Shown here piece by piece: positions 1 through 8,876 of a stretch of DNA of 64,000 nt (within the stretch, counting starts at the first letter, position 1; each line of letters begins with the position of its first letter). Under the pieces are notes generated by a model. It worked only from the letters and a program-made list of their open reading frames with translations. It searched no databases and had not been told where the DNA came from. A program made the position numbers and the translations under genes. The stretch covers positions 248,001-312,000 of the forward strand of contig JANQEU010000075.1 of NCBI GenBank assembly GCA_028278225.1, written 5' to 3'. Origin of the DNA: Cyclobacteriaceae bacterium (GTDB taxonomy: Bacteria > Bacteroidota > Bacteroidia > Cytophagales > Cyclobacteriaceae).

Positions 1-937
1 TCGTCCTTTTAGGGCTTATGTTTAAAGCTTTGAAAAGTCGAACTGCCTCGATCCCCTGCATACACCCTGATCCGTCATCGTGCGCTCCCTCACCGACATC
101 CCAGGAATCCAAATGTCCTCCAACGGCAATATATTCATCAGGATTTTCGGAGCCGTTGATCTGACCGATAACATTGTAGGAAAGCACATCTTCCCTCATT
201 TCACAATGAGATTCAAGATATACCTCTACCTGTGATTGTTTCAGAAGGTCGCTGAGGCGGTTAGCAGCTTTGGTGCTGATCGCAAAAGCAGGTATCCGGT
301 GAACGTTCACCTGGTACCTCATAGAACCGGTATGAGGTGTGTCATCCAGACTTTGAGTTATTGACCGGATGATAACGGCCTTAGCGCCATATTTTGCTGC
401 TTCGGAGGCCCCGGAAGCCCTTTGCCGGACGGCATTTCCATATGCCCGGAAGGTTTGCATTATTGTCGGATCCATGGGTCCGTTATAAAATACGATCTTA
501 CCTTTTACCTTTTCTCCCAGCTCCGCCACTTCTTCCATGCCACCTACTTCAATAACTTCCGCCCTGATACCGTCCGGGCCCGTTCCAATAGAATTCCCAA
601 GCGCGATACCTGCAAGTTCCATCGGTCCTGCTTTTGAGTCCACGATCCTGACAATTTCCTTTTTGCCGCGCACCCAGTAGGGAACCATAACCGGCTGCAG
701 AAAAACAGTATCAAAATCATAGGATTCCATCAGCTGCTTTGTATAAGTGACCGCTGCTGCCGCCCCAACAGAACCGCTTAACCTGTGACCTATTTCCTTG
801 CAGAGGTATCGAAGGTTCTCATAAACAGGGCTATTGGACAGCGCTTCATCGTAGATCTGCCTGATCACCACTGAGTCGGAAGATTGAGTAAAAGAAATCG
901 TAGGAAAAAAGATTGCGACAATTAGGAATTTTCTCAT
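1..937 (-). CDS. M28 family metallopeptidase with PA-like insert, 3' end outside the window
   Basis: Reading in from the window edge gives an open frame whose start codon is at 937 and whose C-terminus lies beyond base 1. The N-terminus is a signal peptide (MRKFLIVAIFF...), so the protein is exported. The segment that follows resembles the protease-associated insert of large M28 aminopeptidases. Near the cut end is GGHLDSWDVGEGAHDDGSG, where the His-x-Asp and the later Asp fit the first zinc ligands of the M28 family. The rest of the catalytic domain, with the Glu-Glu pair and remaining ligands, is not visible. The likely role is a periplasmic or extracellular aminopeptidase or carboxypeptidase; the substrate cannot be told. 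Confidence 0.85.
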   Translation of the reverse strand, partial: MRKFLIVAIFFPTISFTQSSDSVVIRQIYDEALSNSPVYENLRYLCKEIGHRLSGSVGAAAAVTYTKQLMESYDFDTVFLQPVMVPYWVRGKKEIVRIVDSKAGPMELAGIALGNSIGTGPDGIRAEVIEVGGMEEVAELGEKVKGKIVFYNGPMDPTIMQTFRAYGNAVRQRASGASEAAKYGAKAVIIRSITQSLDDTPHTGSMRYQVNVHRIPAFAISTKAANRLSDLLKQSQVEVYLESHCEMREDVLSYNVIGQINGSENPDEYIAVGGHLDSWDVGEGAHDDGSGCMQGIEAVRLFKALNISPKRT

Positions 938-1079
938 GGTTGAGCCTGGTAATTTTTCGGTGAAATTACCGCCTTCTTATTATTCCGGAAAATGAATTAC
1001 ATGATCGGGGGTTTTGGATGGTAATGTCAGCTCTAAGTTCTATTGTGATTTCCGGTGTTTGAAAAGAGGTTATCTGACT

Positions 1080-1200
1080 GAAACACAAAAAACCAGTTCG
1101 TCATCCTGAACCTGTGAAGGATCTTAAGAATGTAAAACCCGTTGAAACCGAGATCCTTCATTTTATTCAGGATGACGGAATGGTTTGGTTTTTTGTGTTA
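1080..1200. repeat. Long imperfect inverted repeat with CGTCATCCTGAA / GAAGGATCT arms
   Basis: The left arm (about 1080-1125) and right arm (about 1151-1200) are near reverse complements. Both contain CGTCATCCTGAA followed by GAAGGATCT on the appropriate strand, and the outer ends carry the complement pair AACACAAAAAACC and GGTTTTTTGTGTT. The element would fold into one long hairpin. Similar palindromes are scattered between genes in Bacteroidota and some other phyla. It lies in the 338-base gap between the M28 peptidase promoter side and the 3' end of the TPR lipoprotein gene, where I see no gene. Confidence 0.75.
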
Positions 1201-1275
1201 TGCTAATTGATTCGACCAGATTATCAATTAATCGGGTTACGGTGGGACTTCTGGAGATTCTGCTGAGAAAAATCT

Positions 1276-2205
1276 CTACTCTGAAAAATAATTTGCATAG
1301 TCAGCCTCCGCCGCGATATAACCGAATGAATGCCAACTATCTTTTTCCAGGATTTCCTCCATGATCTCTTTAGCACGGTCTTTGTTCCCGTTGTAGAAAT
1401 ACCAATTTGCCAGGCCATAGAGGACAGCGTCATTACTGGACGCTTCCGCACCTTCATCAAGGAGTTCGTCCTCAGCCAGTTCTCCTTTATAGAAAAGGCA
1501 TAGCCTGTGATACGAAAAGTTCTCAATGATCTTCATTTCTGCAAAAATATTATCGAGAAGCTCTTCCGCCTCCGTGTCGTTACCCATTCTTCGGGAGATC
1601 ATATATAGCCAATGGGTGGAGGAGGCAACATTGTCAGGATATTTCGATGACAACAAACAATTCTTATATGCGTCAAGCGCATTATCCCAATCCTGTTTCA
1701 AATAGAATGCCAGGCCAAGGTGATACCAGATGTTGCCATGTGTGGTACTTATTGGAATGTTTTGAGCGTTAGGCTGGCCATCCGGTTCCACTTGGTTTTC
1801 AGTTCCGTCAATTAGCTGGGCGGCAAACGAGAGATCCTTAATAGCCAGATCAAATTCTCTTATGGTGATATACCTGTGTCCCCGATGGCGGTAAAATCTG
1901 GGATCCGCAGGGAACGATTCAATTCCTTCCGTAAAAATCTTGATTGCAGTCATATAATCCCGTCTGTACGCCGTGAACCTTCCCAGCCAGATCAAATTTT
2001 CGGGACTGCTTTCGTTATCGTAATTCTCTTTTGCAGTGTCATATCTTTTTAACAATTCCTCAGATGGAAGTGCAGAATAAAGTGAATCACCCAAAAGCGA
2101 AATTGCACCGAATTGAAGAGGGGTGGATATTTCCGGTTCGCGGGATTCCCGGCGAGAACTGCAGTTGATTAAAACCAGTAGCAATGCCAGATATTTGAGC
2201 TTCAT
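1276..2205 (-). CDS. TPR-repeat lipoprotein
   Basis: About 309 residues from the ATG at 2205, preferred over an ATG seven codons upstream because it begins a lipoprotein signal directly (MKLKYLALLLVLINCSS, with Cys at about residue 14). Asn just before the Cys is unusual but is seen in Bacteroidota. The rest is helical with repeated TPR-like units: one around residues 75-130 (WLGRF..YRRDY, FYRHRGHRY) and another around 165-200 (WYHLGLAFYLKQDWDNALDAYKNC). TPR proteins act as protein-interaction scaffolds, here in the periplasm or on the outer membrane. No catalytic domain is visible and the partner is unknown. Confidence 0.75.
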   Translation of the reverse strand: MKLKYLALLLVLINCSSRRESREPEISTPLQFGAISLLGDSLYSALPSEELLKRYDTAKENYDNESSPENLIWLGRFTAYRRDYMTAIKIFTEGIESFPADPRFYRHRGHRYITIREFDLAIKDLSFAAQLIDGTENQVEPDGQPNAQNIPISTTHGNIWYHLGLAFYLKQDWDNALDAYKNCLLSSKYPDNVASSTHWLYMISRRMGNDTEAEELLDNIFAEMKIIENFSYHRLCLFYKGELAEDELLDEGAEASSNDAVLYGLANWYFYNGNKDRAKEIMEEILEKDSWHSFGYIAAEADYANYFSE

Positions 2206-2370
2206 TCTGTGAAATTGTTGCACCAATACAATGATAGTACATTTTTTGATGCTTCGTCATGGAAGGGTACTAAGCATCGGAAAATCCGGTCCGTACTATT
2301 AAATTTATGGACAGGAGAATCGTTTGTCCGGCAATGGCAGGTTGCTATCTTTTCCTGTCAGGTGTGGCAC

Positions 2371-3162
2371 CTAATCCCACAAGGAAAATTCCACCGTTAT
2401 CAAAGAGTCAATTTGGCTTAATTGATAGTTGATCAATTCCTCATGAATCGCAACTATCCCATCAGTCAATTTGTCCAGTTCCCGGATATAGTTGTGGAAC
2501 ATGAATTGTTTTTCGGCGAAAATTTCCCGGTTCCTTTTTGATAGAATGGGTTGGTAAGTTGTGGAACGGGAATAGCTCCCGTCTCCCTTGACAACGAAAT
2601 CATCTCCATAAAAATGAAAAAAGCGCAATGTATCAAGTGAATGATGAATTTGAAAGCTCTCATGAACCAGCGACTCAATCTTGTTGAATCTGGCTCGTTC
2701 CATTTCCAAAAGGGCCTTTCTGGCATCTATTGACCTGCCGTATTCCAGAATGATCTCCTTCAACTGAGGGCTCTTCACCCGGTAATAATGGTTTTCAATA
2801 ATTCTCCTGTACTGTTCAGACTGTGTTATGCCCGGATCCCATGTATTGCCAATCAGACCAAAATACACTACAGTTACAATAAGTGACTCATTAAAATTTC
2901 CCTCACTATAGGTCATCAGTATCCTCTCAATCCGGGCCTTATCTCTAAGCCTTCTGCCGCTTAATGGTACATCATCAACACTATCGACTTCTTGCCGGAA
3001 TACATCAATATTTTGCTGCAAATCGTACTGGAATTCCTTTAAGGTGGATAAGTAGTTACCATTTTCCTCTCGCTGTACACGCCAATCCTCAAAGAGAAAT
3101 GCGCCTATTATCGACAGGAAAACCAATAAAAATTCAATAGAATATCTTTTGTAATTTTTCAT
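2371..3162 (-). CDS. DUF6090-like membrane protein
   Basis: 263 residues. One N-terminal membrane segment (about residues 8-25, EFLLVFLSIIGAFLFEDW) is followed by a long charged helical region. The sequence R-x-S-x-E-F-L-L-V-F-x-x-I-x-x-A-F-x-x-x-x-W is the typical beginning of DUF6090 proteins, which are common in Bacteroidota and have no known function. The C-terminal part probably sits in the periplasm. It stands alone between the TPR lipoprotein and the DUF4097 operon, all on the same strand. The family assignment rests on the N-terminal pattern only. Confidence 0.6.
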   Translation of the reverse strand: MKNYKRYSIEFLLVFLSIIGAFLFEDWRVQREENGNYLSTLKEFQYDLQQNIDVFRQEVDSVDDVPLSGRRLRDKARIERILMTYSEGNFNESLIVTVVYFGLIGNTWDPGITQSEQYRRIIENHYYRVKSPQLKEIILEYGRSIDARKALLEMERARFNKIESLVHESFQIHHSLDTLRFFHFYGDDFVVKGDGSYSRSTTYQPILSKRNREIFAEKQFMFHNYIRELDKLTDGIVAIHEELINYQLSQIDSLITVEFSLWD

Positions 3163-3311
3163 ATCGGGCTCATTTCACCCACTTCCTGACAAGCGGGAAT
3201 GTAGTGTTTTATTTTTTTCGCTTCAGCCTTTCTTTATTATTTCTATTAAACCGTTAACTAATCTAAATATTTAAAACCAGCGGAAGAAATGAAGCCAAAT
3301 GCGCCGGGGAC

Positions 3312-3341
3312 AAAAAAACGGATAACCACATGATTATCCGT
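3312..3341 (-). terminator. Intrinsic terminator of the sigma/DUF4097 operon
   Basis: On the minus strand, 23 bases after the stop codon of the last DUF4097 gene, the perfect 8-bp stem ACGGATAA/TTATCCGT (3334-3341 with 3318-3325) closes an 8-base loop and is followed directly by a run of seven T (the A run at 3312-3318 on the plus strand). Confidence 0.9.
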
Positions 3342-3364
3342 CTTAAAAGAAATGGCTGATGATC

Positions 3365-4171
3365 CTACTTCATCCGAAGTATTACATCACCATGATACGT
3401 ATTAAAGAGAATTTCTGGGCCACCCGATCCAATGTCTCCTCTCATCCAGCCAATTAATTCGATTTTTGTACCCTTTCCCGATGCGGGTACTTTCTTTGTT
3501 TCCACCTTCAGATCAAGATCAAAATCGGAGTAGATCTCTCCCCGGCTTGACTTGACTTTAGCTGATGCATTGATGTTGCCGGGAAATGTAACATCAATAT
3601 CGCCATGGTAAGTACTAAATGCCATGGGGGCGTTGCTATCCACGGATGTGAATGATATCCTGATTTCACCGTGATGTGTATCGGCAATAACAGATCCGGC
3701 AACCGATTCCATCACGATATCATCATGATGACCGTCAGCTTCTATTTCACCGTCCACATCCTTTATTTCAATATAACCATCATGATGTGTCTTCAACTTC
3801 AAAGAGAATTCCCGGGGAACCTGAACTTCAAAGTCGGTCCTTTTATTGTTGCTACCGGATAGATTCACCTGATTATCAACTTCCTCAATTGTAAATTGGG
3901 TAGCCGTATTCGGAATCCGTCTCAAACCTTCTCGTGTGCGTTCATCATCGTCATCATCGTCGTCCATATATGGTACCACCGTGACGATGACATCCTCTCC
4001 GCTATATCCCATAACTTTCACCGATCCCCTGTGAAGCCTTACGCTCAGTACACCCGGAGACCCGGGATCACTCAGCGGAACCTTGAATTCCTGGTTTTGT
4101 GTTTGACCATTGACATTGCCACTTATGATCAGACATGCAATTAGTAAAAAATTGATGTATGTATTTTTCAT
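3365..4171 (-). CDS. DUF4097 (putative adhesin) protein with His-Gly-Asp ladder, second copy
   Basis: About 268 residues from the ATG at 4171, chosen because it begins a clean signal peptide (MKNTYINFLLIACLIISG). The frame could also begin eight codons upstream at 4195, directly abutting the stop of the preceding gene. Counted from 4195, the beta-rich domain carries THHDGY 136-141, GHHDDI 155-160, THHGEI 173-178, TYHGDI 195-200, SSRGEI 216-221 and TYHGDV 266-271, a spacing of 18-22 residues typical of stacked beta strands. A run of seven Asp sits at 78-84. It is the last gene of the sigma-factor operon and a paralogue of its neighbour. It is exported; function unknown, with structural or metal binding possible from the aligned His and Asp. 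Confidence 0.8.
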   Translation of the reverse strand: MKNTYINFLLIACLIISGNVNGQTQNQEFKVPLSDPGSPGVLSVRLHRGSVKVMGYSGEDVIVTVVPYMDDDDDDDERTREGLRRIPNTATQFTIEEVDNQVNLSGSNNKRTDFEVQVPREFSLKLKTHHDGYIEIKDVDGEIEADGHHDDIVMESVAGSVIADTHHGEIRISFTSVDSNAPMAFSTYHGDIDVTFPGNINASAKVKSSRGEIYSDFDLDLKVETKKVPASGKGTKIELIGWMRGDIGSGGPEILFNTYHGDVILRMK

Positions 4172-4195
4172 TTTTTTATTGATTAACATTTTCAT

Positions 4196-5047
4196 TTAGT
4201 TCTGCGTGATGTAGATGTCACCATGCCAGGTCCTGACATTGAGTTTCGGACCGCCCTTTCCAATTCGGACGGATACCCGGTCATTTACAATGTATTTTGT
4301 GCCCCTGTCCGATGCCTTTTCAATTACAGGAGTAGGAATAGGCGACCAGTTGAATGCTGTAAAAAACTCACCATGACGACTTTTTAGGTAAACATCGGCT
4401 GAAAGATCTCCAGGGTATTTGATACGGACATCACCATGATGTGTGTAAAATTCACAATCCTCGGAAGGATTCCGAGTAAACGATACCGTAATATCTCCAT
4501 GGTGATTTTTCAGTTTTGCATTCCCGCCAATGTCTTTTGCTAATAGATCGCTATGGTGGTTTTTGGCATATAAATAACCTTCGATATTCTCTATTTGCAA
4601 ATTGCTTCTGTGATTGGAGACGTAAATGTCCAAACCTTTGGGCACGCTGAGTGTAATGTCAAAGTTGTATTTAACCTCAAAGCGTTCATTTTTGGATCGA
4701 TCCCAATCAGATTCGTAATGCCCGTTTCCCTCGGGATCTATCTTGAAGACCCGGTCAGGTGATTCCATGAAGAAGTATATGGTATTATTCAATATGAGAC
4801 TATCAAACCTGAGGGTTGTTTTGGCTTTTTCCAACCGGACGCTGGAGGCCGATCTAAGCGTTCGATTTAGCTTGAGGGTAGCGGAATTTCCATCTACTCC
4901 TGTCACTTTTACATTCCCATTCAGGTTATACAGACGAAATGATTCCAATCCCTGGGTGTTGACCATAAATGTCGTTTCGTCGGAGAATTCCTGGCCCTTG
5001 CAAACGAGGGCAAAAGCAAGAGATATGATAATTAGAGTTGATTTCAT
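4196..5047 (-). CDS. DUF4097 (putative adhesin) protein with His-Gly-Asp ladder, first copy
   Basis: 283 residues with a signal peptide (MKSTLIIISLAFALVCKG). The C-terminal half is repetitive: NHRSNL 145-150, NHHSDL 163-168, NHHGDI 181-186, THHGDV 202-207, SRHGEF 223-228 and TWHGDI 273-278. The spacing of 18, 18, 21, 21 and 50 residues nearly matches the downstream paralogue, so the two arose by tandem duplication. DUF4097 domains form right-handed beta structures and often follow ECF sigma factors, as here. The stop codon directly abuts the next gene's first possible ATG. The likely location is the periplasm or cell surface; no enzymatic motif is visible. Confidence 0.8.
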   Translation of the reverse strand: MKSTLIIISLAFALVCKGQEFSDETTFMVNTQGLESFRLYNLNGNVKVTGVDGNSATLKLNRTLRSASSVRLEKAKTTLRFDSLILNNTIYFFMESPDRVFKIDPEGNGHYESDWDRSKNERFEVKYNFDITLSVPKGLDIYVSNHRSNLQIENIEGYLYAKNHHSDLLAKDIGGNAKLKNHHGDITVSFTRNPSEDCEFYTHHGDVRIKYPGDLSADVYLKSRHGEFFTAFNWSPIPTPVIEKASDRGTKYIVNDRVSVRIGKGGPKLNVRTWHGDIYITQN

Positions 5048-5063
5048 ATTTTGAGTTTTTGTA

Positions 5064-5831
5064 TTATAAATTCATGGTTTCCATTAGGTGCATTTTAACT
5101 TCCAGGTCCAGTTCATTCATCTCCAGCAATTTCCGAATTTCGTCGACCGACCCTTCCTGCTGAAGCCGGATGATGACTTCTGCCAAAGTGATCTGAACAA
5201 TAGGATCATCCTGATAGGTGATGGCTTTTATCAGTAACTCCCTCGACTTGGGATTATCTACAAAATGTAGCATTGCTTCAATCGTGCTAAGACGGACATT
5301 AACATTCGGATCATTCACCAGCGTTGTAAAAAGCGCTTCGAACACCTGATCCTCCGGGTTGGTCAGTCCTTTGATATGCTGAATAGCTGCCATCCTGTTG
5401 GAGGCAGACTCCCCGGCTGTTAATTGTGCCAGAATTTGATTTTTTCCATTTCCTGAAACTTTATCGACATTTCCGGCCCTGAAAAATCCACTATTGGCAA
5501 ATAACCCGACACCAACACCAATGATAAATATGGCTGCCCACCTCAGGACTGTATTGATATGCACATATTTTCCACCCGGCATTCGTTCGTTTGCCACCTG
5601 TTGGAAATCATTCAGTGTTTGGTAGAATCGCTCCCTGCTTAAGCTGTTTATTTCCGGTACTTCAATGTCATCCAACTCTCTCCATATTTTCCAGGATTTC
5701 CGGAGATCATCTGCATATTCCGGATGCCTTCTGATCAGTCTGTCCAGATCAGATTCCCCAAAGTCTTTGTTTTCCAGACCTTCAACGAGGAGGTCCAGTA
5801 CTTTTTCAAGATCAGTTATATTCTTTTTCAT
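5064..5831 (-). CDS. HEAT-repeat membrane protein, putative anti-sigma factor
   Basis: 255 residues: a cytoplasmic helical N-terminus (1-90), one membrane segment (about 95-114, VLRWAAIFIIGVGVGLFA) and a C-terminal HEAT-like region (about 135-250) with paired helices such as NVNVRLSTIEAMLHF and DPIVQITLAEVIIRL. It follows the ECF sigma gene by 19 bases. One membrane segment, an N-terminal cytoplasmic domain and a position right after a sigma gene are the hallmarks of an anti-sigma factor. The HEAT part would then be the periplasmic sensor arm. I see no zinc-binding HxxxCxxC motif. The anti-sigma role is inferred from topology and context. Confidence 0.65.
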   Translation of the reverse strand: MKKNITDLEKVLDLLVEGLENKDFGESDLDRLIRRHPEYADDLRKSWKIWRELDDIEVPEINSLSRERFYQTLNDFQQVANERMPGGKYVHINTVLRWAAIFIIGVGVGLFANSGFFRAGNVDKVSGNGKNQILAQLTAGESASNRMAAIQHIKGLTNPEDQVFEALFTTLVNDPNVNVRLSTIEAMLHFVDNPKSRELLIKAITYQDDPIVQITLAEVIIRLQQEGSVDEIRKLLEMNELDLEVKMHLMETMNL

Positions 5832-5850
5832 TCCTTCATCCGGTTTAGAC

Positions 5851-6414
5851 TCAATGATCTAATAAATTTCTAAGTTCAGTAAGACCTCTCCTCACCCGGG
5901 CTTTTATGGCATTTTCAGTGCAATTGGCGATTACCGCAATTTCCTGGTACTTCAGACCCTGGAATTTACTCAGGATAATAGCCTGCCGCTGTTCGGGTGA
6001 AATTCTTTGTAAGGCCTCTCTTAACAATTCTTTTCTTTCTGATGAAACCATTTGTTCCTCTTTATTCTTTTCCTCATTTGACACTTCTTTCACATCCTGA
6101 ATATCCTGGGAGTGACGGAGCGGATTATTTTTCTTGTACAAATCGAGAAATACATTTTTTGCCACGCCATAGATCCAGTACATAAACTTTCCATCGGGTT
6201 GAAATGAATGGCGGTACTTAAGCAAGCGATAAAATACATTTTGAACCAGATCCTCGCTTTGAGCCGGATCATTAGTCATTCTGTAGAAATAGCCAAACAA
6301 TTCACCGTGATATTGTTCGAATAACACACCCATCTTGCTTAGATCACCGTCTTGCACTTGTTTCATCAAGAAGTTATCCTGTTCTCTCTCCAATGGTTTC
6401 GGTTTCAGAGGCAT
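5851..6414 (-). CDS. ECF-family RNA polymerase sigma factor
   Basis: 187 residues with the two domains of group 4 sigma factors. Sigma region 2 lies at about residues 25-95 (LFEQYHGELFGYFYRMTND, SEDLVQNVFYRLL, YWIYGVAKNVFLD). Region 4 lies at about 130-185 (RISPEQRQAIILSKFQGLKY, then the helix-turn-helix IAVIANCTENAIKARVRRGL). It heads an operon with the HEAT membrane protein and both DUF4097 genes, so it probably controls its own operon and senses an envelope signal through the neighbour. No recognisable own promoter was found in the 229-base gap upstream. Confidence 0.92.
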   Translation of the reverse strand: MPLKPKPLEREQDNFLMKQVQDGDLSKMGVLFEQYHGELFGYFYRMTNDPAQSEDLVQNVFYRLLKYRHSFQPDGKFMYWIYGVAKNVFLDLYKKNNPLRHSQDIQDVKEVSNEEKNKEEQMVSSERKELLREALQRISPEQRQAIILSKFQGLKYQEIAVIANCTENAIKARVRRGLTELRNLLDH

Positions 6415-6643
6415 TACTCCGGCTTTTGAGAATAGTTGCTAAGTTTTGAAAGAAAAGATGTTCTCGTCAATAGCCATATTGTTCGAAGGATTGGTTGGCC
6501 GGACTTGTTTTCACTATCAGTGTTCTGCCAGGTTTCGTTTTTGGGCTGAATTAGATTCAGTATTTCACATTTTCCGACCCGAAGTTCACAATTGAACTAA
6601 GAACCACCTACATGGAATAGGAGCGGATTAAACGCTGGTAACA

Positions 6644-7294
6644 TCATTCTTCAATACGCAGATCATCACTGAGTTCATTGTAGTCTGTCGATTTCCTGAC
6701 AAACCCATTTTCCAGCAGCATTTCCTTGCTTTGTTCAATGGACCTGACTACACCGTCCGCTATCCGGTTTTCCTTGATACCCTTGATAATCGTACTCAAT
6801 ATTTGTTCCCAATCCTCAGGCTTTACCTTGTCATTTATTCCTTTATCTCCCAGCACCACTACCTGGTGCTCCAACCTGCTGATAAAGATCAAAATGCCAA
6901 CACGTTCTTCGGTTTCAAAAACTTTTTCCTGCAGAAATGCGTCCATTGCCCTGGTCTGAACCCGCTCGGTTTGCGTTGTCTTGGAGATGATCATTTTCTT
7001 AACGGGGGAAAAAAACACCGGTATTAAAAAACCGGCAATCATCACACCTATTGTGAACAATGAAATTTCCAGTGGTGTCAACCGGAAAGGCAATAGCCAC
7101 AGGTAGGAAGATATCCCGATTGCCAGTAACGCGATCATGCCGAAAATGGTACTAAGGTACCACGACGCTTCATTGTAGTCATCACTTGAGTTCACAAAAT
7201 AAGGTACGATCTCACCACATGTTTCTTTCTCCGCATCCTGGACAGCTTCCCTTATCCTTTCTTTTTCTTCTTCCGTAAATAAAAACTTTGCCAT
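6644..7294 (-). CDS. TPM domain membrane protein
   Basis: 216 residues. The N-terminal half has two membrane segments (about residues 48-65 and 78-96), and the TPM fold is split around them (FTEEEKERIREAVQDAEKE and CGEIVPYF at the start; VGILIFISRLEHQVVVLGDKG about 130-150; VRSIEQSKEMLLENGF near the end). TPM domains are found in YgcG-like proteins and in photosystem II repair phosphatases; activity in bacteria is unclear. It lies 17 bases after the larger TPM gene and is almost certainly co-transcribed with it. Confidence 0.8.
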   Translation of the reverse strand: MAKFLFTEEEKERIREAVQDAEKETCGEIVPYFVNSSDDYNEASWYLSTIFGMIALLAIGISSYLWLLPFRLTPLEISLFTIGVMIAGFLIPVFFSPVKKMIISKTTQTERVQTRAMDAFLQEKVFETEERVGILIFISRLEHQVVVLGDKGINDKVKPEDWEQILSTIIKGIKENRIADGVVRSIEQSKEMLLENGFVRKSTDYNELSDDLRIEE

Positions 7295-7311
7295 CTTCTT
7301 TATGATAAATA

Positions 7312-8184
7312 TTACCAGCCTCCGGATGCTCCACCACCACCGAAACCGCCGCCACCACCGGAAAATCCTCCGAAACCTTCACCGCCCGAATAACCACTTC
7401 CTCCACCCATGTATCCGCCGTAAAACCCACCGCGTCTTCCTCTCCTTCCAACTCCTGAAGGGACGCTGGAAAAAATGGTAATAATGAATGAAATGAATAG
7501 GGCACCCAATAACCCGATAAACAACCACCCTATTGCAAAAACAATAAGGAAAGTAATGAATTTGGACATAGGACCTCCCAGTCTTCGCCTCAATAAAGCG
7601 TTAAACAATCCGAAAACGATAAATCCAATCACCAGGAACGGGAATACACGGTTGACTTTCCTGCTTCCTGCATATCGATTGTCAGAAATAACTGCGGGAG
7701 GAAGTTCCTCGCCCCTGACAGCAGATATGATGACGTCGAGGCCATTATCTATTCCGCGATAAAAATGCCCTGATCGAAACTCCGGTGTAATGACATTGGT
7801 GATGACCCGCTTCGCAATGGCGTCAGGTATAGCTCCCTCCAGACCATAGCCAACCTCAATCCGGATCTTTCTATCCTGCAAAGCCACAAGTAACAAAACG
7901 CCATCATCCACTCCCTTTCTGCCTAACTGCCAGGCCTCTACCACACGAATACCATACTGTGCTATGGTTTCCTCTCCTGTAGTCGAAATGATCAAAACTG
8001 CTATTTGACTTCCTTTTTCGCTTTCGATCGCCTTTAATTTATTCTCCAATACCAACTTTTCCTGGTCTGTCAGTGTATTGGTCTGATCCGTTACACGCCT
8101 TTCTAATTTTGGTATGGCGACATCCTGGGCGAGGACACAGGAAAGTGCAAGAACGAATGTTGCAAATAAAATCTCTTTTTTCAC
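7312..8184 (-). CDS. TPM domain protein, YgcG family, with glycine-rich tail
   Basis: 290 residues: a signal peptide (MKKEILFATFVLALSCVLAQ), a TPM domain at about residues 25-165 (RVTDQTNTLTDQEKLVLENK, GSQIAVLIISTTGEETIAQY, RKIRIEVGYGLEGAIPD), two or three membrane segments (about 185-240) and a tail of Gly, Ser and Tyr ending in GGGGASGGW. This order and the Gly-rich end are diagnostic of the YgcG family. It is divergent from lemA, although in many bacteria lemA and ygcG lie in the same direction in one operon. Likely an envelope protein of unknown biochemical activity. Confidence 0.88.
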   Translation of the reverse strand: MKKEILFATFVLALSCVLAQDVAIPKLERRVTDQTNTLTDQEKLVLENKLKAIESEKGSQIAVLIISTTGEETIAQYGIRVVEAWQLGRKGVDDGVLLLVALQDRKIRIEVGYGLEGAIPDAIAKRVITNVITPEFRSGHFYRGIDNGLDVIISAVRGEELPPAVISDNRYAGSRKVNRVFPFLVIGFIVFGLFNALLRRRLGGPMSKFITFLIVFAIGWLFIGLLGALFISFIITIFSSVPSGVGRRGRRGGFYGGYMGGGSGYSGGEGFGGFSGGGGGFGGGGASGGW

Positions 8185-8209
8185 GCTGTAGTATATTCTC
8201 CCGTAGGTG

Positions 8210-8229
8210 TAACTTTGAGCTTAAACTTA
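8210..8229. promoter_or_regulatory. Back-to-back -7 boxes for lemA (+) and the TPM operon (-)
   Basis: The 64-base divergent gap holds TAACTTTG at 8210-8217 on the plus strand, a perfect match to the Bacteroidota -7 consensus TAnnTTTG, 31 bases before the lemA ATG. On the minus strand TAAGTTTA (8229-8222) matches seven of eight positions upstream of the TPM start. No clear -33 TTTG is present for either. Confidence 0.45.
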
Positions 8230-8248
8230 ATAATTAGATATTGAAATC

Positions 8249-8839
8249 ATGAATAAAAAGTGGATCACCATTGGAATCATAGCAGTAGTCATTTTCCTGA
8301 TCTACAATTTCTTTTCCGGAAAATACAACAGTATGGTTAGCATGGAAGAAAATGTCAATACCCAATGGGCTAATGTGGAAACACAGTATCAAAGGAGATA
8401 TGACCTGATACCTAACCTGGTGAACACTGTTAAGGGATTTGCCGAGCAAGAGAGAGAAGTGCTTGTGGGGGTCACGGAAGCAAGGGCTAAAGCATCAAGC
8501 ATGACCATCGATCCCACTAACCTTAATGAATCCAATCTTGCTCAATTTACCGAGGTGCAAAACAATTTGAATTCAGCGCTTTCACGTCTATTGGTGACCG
8601 TAGAAAGGTATCCAAACCTCAAGTCGAACCAAAATTTCCTCGAATTGCAGGCGCAGCTGGAGGGTACGGAAAACAGAATTGCCGTGGCAAGAAGGCGTTT
8701 TAATGAGTCGGCTCAGCAATACAATACCTACATCAGACAGTTTCCCACCAATACCCTGGCTGGTATGTTCGGTTTTGACAGAAAACCACTATTTCAGGCG
8801 GATGAGGACGCTTCGAGCGCTCCCCAGGTGGAGTTCTAG
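8249..8839 (+). CDS. lemA: LemA family protein
   Basis: 196 residues with one N-terminal membrane anchor (about residues 5-22, WITIGIIAVVIFLIYNFF). The conserved LemA body follows: YNSMVSMEENVNTQWANVET, QRRYDLIPNLVNTVKGFA, EVLVGVTEARAKA, LSRLLVTVERYPNLKSN, ENRIAVARRRFNESAQQYN and the closing FPTNTLAGMFGF. LemA proteins are membrane-anchored helical coats of unknown activity, often encoded with TPM proteins, as here. The frame is complete and of normal length. Confidence 0.95.
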   Translation: MNKKWITIGIIAVVIFLIYNFFSGKYNSMVSMEENVNTQWANVETQYQRRYDLIPNLVNTVKGFAEQEREVLVGVTEARAKASSMTIDPTNLNESNLAQFTEVQNNLNSALSRLLVTVERYPNLKSNQNFLELQAQLEGTENRIAVARRRFNESAQQYNTYIRQFPTNTLAGMFGFDRKPLFQADEDASSAPQVEF

Positions 8840-8876
8840 CTTTCCCTGCAGATGGATAAGGGAGGTGGGAGTTTTG

